Assembly (NCBI GenBank): GCA_902478725.1
Contig: CABSMD010000140.1
Location: 1 to 6,883, forward strand
Source of the DNA: an uncultured Clostridia bacterium
Lineage (GTDB): Bacteria > Bacillota > Clostridia > HGM11514
Direction of reading: 5' to 3'
DNA: 6,883 nucleotides
The position numbers were made by a program, and so were the translations under genes. Positions 5,445 to 6,883 of this stretch are shown piece by piece. The notes beneath the pieces are model-generated. The model ran no database searches. It saw nothing but the letters and a program-made list of their open reading frames with translations, and had not been told where the DNA came from. The first letter of the stretch is position 1. Every line of letters starts with the position of its first letter.

Positions 5445-6869
5445 TTAACCCAAAACGGTAATGGGCAGATACCCCACTGTCGGACGGCCCGGTGTCGTGA
5501 CCTCCACGACCGTGCGGTTGATCGGCTCCACCTGTTCGCCTGCCGTCAAGGTGACGCTCCAGATTGCCTCTTTGTACTCATGATTCAGGTAAAGCGATTT
5601 GCGGAATCCATCGGCCGTCCATCCTTCCGGCAGATACAACCGGAAGAAAAGAGGAAGGGGGGCTCGCATCCGGTTGATAAAACGAAGGTTGACCTGAATA
5701 CTATCGCCCGGCGCAACAACCGGTTCCCGTCCAAACTCCACCCGTCCTGCGGCATAGACCATATCGGGCAGTTCATAAGACCAGGGAGTTTTCGCCGGAG
5801 CCAGACGCGGAACCTTAAACCAGCCGGCTTTCTCCCCTTCTACCCATTCGGTCTCTCCGTCGGTGAACTCCATATAACAATCGTTGGCTTTGAATACAGA
5901 CGGCACCAACTGGTAAATTCGGTTGGTGAGCTCGGTACAGGATTTGGCGCGGCTCCCGCAGGATAGGTCGATGGCAACCGACACGATCTCGTCCCCAATG
6001 TGTTCCTGCCAGTCGGCCGGAATCGCCTCCATGCCGCCTATGATCCCTATCAATGCGCCGACGGTCGCCCCGGTGCAATCGGTGTCGTCGCCGCAGTTGA
6101 CAGCGTACAGAACCGATTTTTTAAAATCTCCCCCGCCGTAGAGCAGGCCCAACACCACAAACCCCACATTGGCCGGTGCCTGGAACCATCCCAGGTCGGC
6201 GCTGTCAGCCACAAGCGCTTCGCGCGCTTCCTGTAAGCTCACTCCTTTGTCAAACTGCTCCCGTGCCAGCCGAACGCTGCGCGCTACCCGGCAATCCTCC
6301 GGTATTTCGGCCAATCCCAACTCCAGCAGTTTATTAATATCCTTTTCAAAAAAAGCGGCGCTTTCCATAGCGGCGGTAAACAGTTCGGCGTAGGTTCCCT
6401 CGCCCAGTCCATGATCGACCATCGCGTCCATCCTCGCGTAGCGAATGGCCATATCCGGCTCACCAGGACACAGGCAGGCCCAGATCTCGCTTCTGATCCA
6501 CGCGCCATTGGAATTTTTCCATCGTTCATTTGCGTATTCCCCGCAAATCGGCGGCAAAAGCCCTAACCTCATGTTGCTTTTGCCAATGCCATATTCGTTC
6601 CAGGGCGCGGGGATATAGCTGAGCCAGTATTCTCCCAAAATTTGGGCGCTCAGTTTGTGTGGGCCATGTTCTTCCATCGCGCAGAGCCAGATCAGCTGCA
6701 AATCCAGATCGTCGTTGGGAAGCATCTGCCCCTTCGGACTGCTAAAGCCCTGCACATCGTTCATATCCCGCTTGCCCTCATAGGGTGTTCCGATCGTGCC
6801 TCCGATATTTTTGCCCAGCCAGCAGGCGTGCACCTTTTGCAGGTATTCTTCCCGGTTCATTTTTAGCAT
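5445..6869 (-). CDS. ADP-ribosylglycohydrolase-fold (DraG/ARH) protein with C-terminal beta domain
   Basis: A 474-residue cytoplasmic protein. Residues about 5-320 are an all-helical ARH/DraG domain: CWLGKNIGGTIGTPYEG near the N terminus, PNDDLDLQLIWL (51-62) at the place of the usual TDDT metal motif, NEYGIGKSNMRLG (91-103), and the C-terminal metal motif NCGDDTDCTGATVGALIG (258-275). Known members use two metal ions to cleave N- or O-glycosidic bonds of ADP-ribose. Here Thr is replaced by Asn in the first motif while both Asp remain (53-54). Residues about 375-474 look like a beta-sandwich (PGDSIQVNLRFIN, PLFFRLYLPEGW), absent from DraG. ATG 6869 has AGGTG nine bases upstream at the window edge; ATG 6860 and GTG 6881 are other in-frame starts. 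Near carbohydrate genes, a sugar-related glycosidic substrate is more likely than protein ADP-ribose, but that is inference. It converges on the methyltransferase and shares its terminator. Confidence 0.9.
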   Translation of the reverse strand: MLKMNREEYLQKVHACWLGKNIGGTIGTPYEGKRDMNDVQGFSSPKGQMLPNDDLDLQLIWLCAMEEHGPHKLSAQILGEYWLSYIPAPWNEYGIGKSNMRLGLLPPICGEYANERWKNSNGAWIRSEIWACLCPGEPDMAIRYARMDAMVDHGLGEGTYAELFTAAMESAAFFEKDINKLLELGLAEIPEDCRVARSVRLAREQFDKGVSLQEAREALVADSADLGWFQAPANVGFVVLGLLYGGGDFKKSVLYAVNCGDDTDCTGATVGALIGIIGGMEAIPADWQEHIGDEIVSVAIDLSCGSRAKSCTELTNRIYQLVPSVFKANDCYMEFTDGETEWVEGEKAGWFKVPRLAPAKTPWSYELPDMVYAAGRVEFGREPVVAPGDSIQVNLRFINRMRAPLPLFFRLYLPEGWTADGFRKSLYLNHEYKEAIWSVTLTAGEQVEPINRTVVEVTTPGRPTVGYLPITVLG

Positions 6870-6878
6870 ACAATAAGA

Positions 6879-6883
6879 CACCT
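6879..6883 (-). promoter_or_regulatory. Ribosome binding site deciding the start of the ARH-fold gene
   Basis: The minus strand reads AGGTG at the very edge of the window, nine bases before ATG 6869. This favours 6869 over the GTG at 6881, which overlaps the site, and over ATG 6860, which would be 18 bases away. The site may extend beyond the window. Confidence 0.55.

Noticed and set aside
5301..5966. Plus-strand open frame of 221 codons across the terminator and antisense to the ARH-fold gene
   Set aside because: It crosses a strong terminator, has an unlikely composition rich in Arg, Pro and His, and opposes a gene with clear family motifs.

Overview
The window reads as chromosomal DNA of a Gram-positive Firmicute, most likely an anaerobic, gut-type clostridium. 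This is inferred from strong purine-rich ribosome sites (GAGGTG, GAGGG, GGAGG), a perfect CcpA-type cre box, an ECF vitamin-transporter S component, and an intracellular glycan-degrading gene set. The genes are moderately GC-rich and the spacers AT-rich. There is no rRNA, tRNA, CRISPR array, insertion sequence or phage gene. Six protein genes are present and none shows a frameshift; one runs off the left edge, and the rightmost starts about 14 bases from the right edge.

Left block, minus strand (about 1-4200): a sodium-dependent NSS/SNF transporter (4082 to 2592), then a compact cytoplasmic GH78 alpha-L-rhamnosidase (2535 to 301). Only 56 bases separate them, so they are probably one transcript. 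Next, in the same direction, is a Gfo/Idh/MocA-type oxidoreductase of which only the first 43 codons are inside. It has its own promoter (TTGACA-17-TACTAT) with a perfect cre box just downstream, framed by an inverted repeat.

Middle block, plus strand (about 4160-5370): a promoter (TTGCAT-17-TATGAT), an ECF transporter S component starting at a GTG, and a class I SAM-dependent methyltransferase overlapping it by 14 bases. They end at a strong stem-loop terminator that contains the last codons and stop codon of the methyltransferase. The terminator has A and T tracts on both sides and can stop transcription from either direction.

Right block, minus strand (5445-6869): an ADP-ribosylglycohydrolase-fold (DraG/ARH) protein with a variant N-terminal metal motif and an added C-terminal beta-rich domain. 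It converges on the methyltransferase.

Together, the rhamnosidase, the oxidoreductase and probably the ARH-fold protein suggest use of plant-derived or host-derived rhamnosides inside the cell under carbon catabolite control. The NSS transporter is the odd partner, since known members carry amino acids and related amines rather than sugars. The S component and methyltransferase look like a separate micronutrient-uptake unit. The most unusual items are the ARH-fold protein, the NSS-rhamnosidase pairing and the S component-methyltransferase pair. I see no clear wholly new system such as a defence island.
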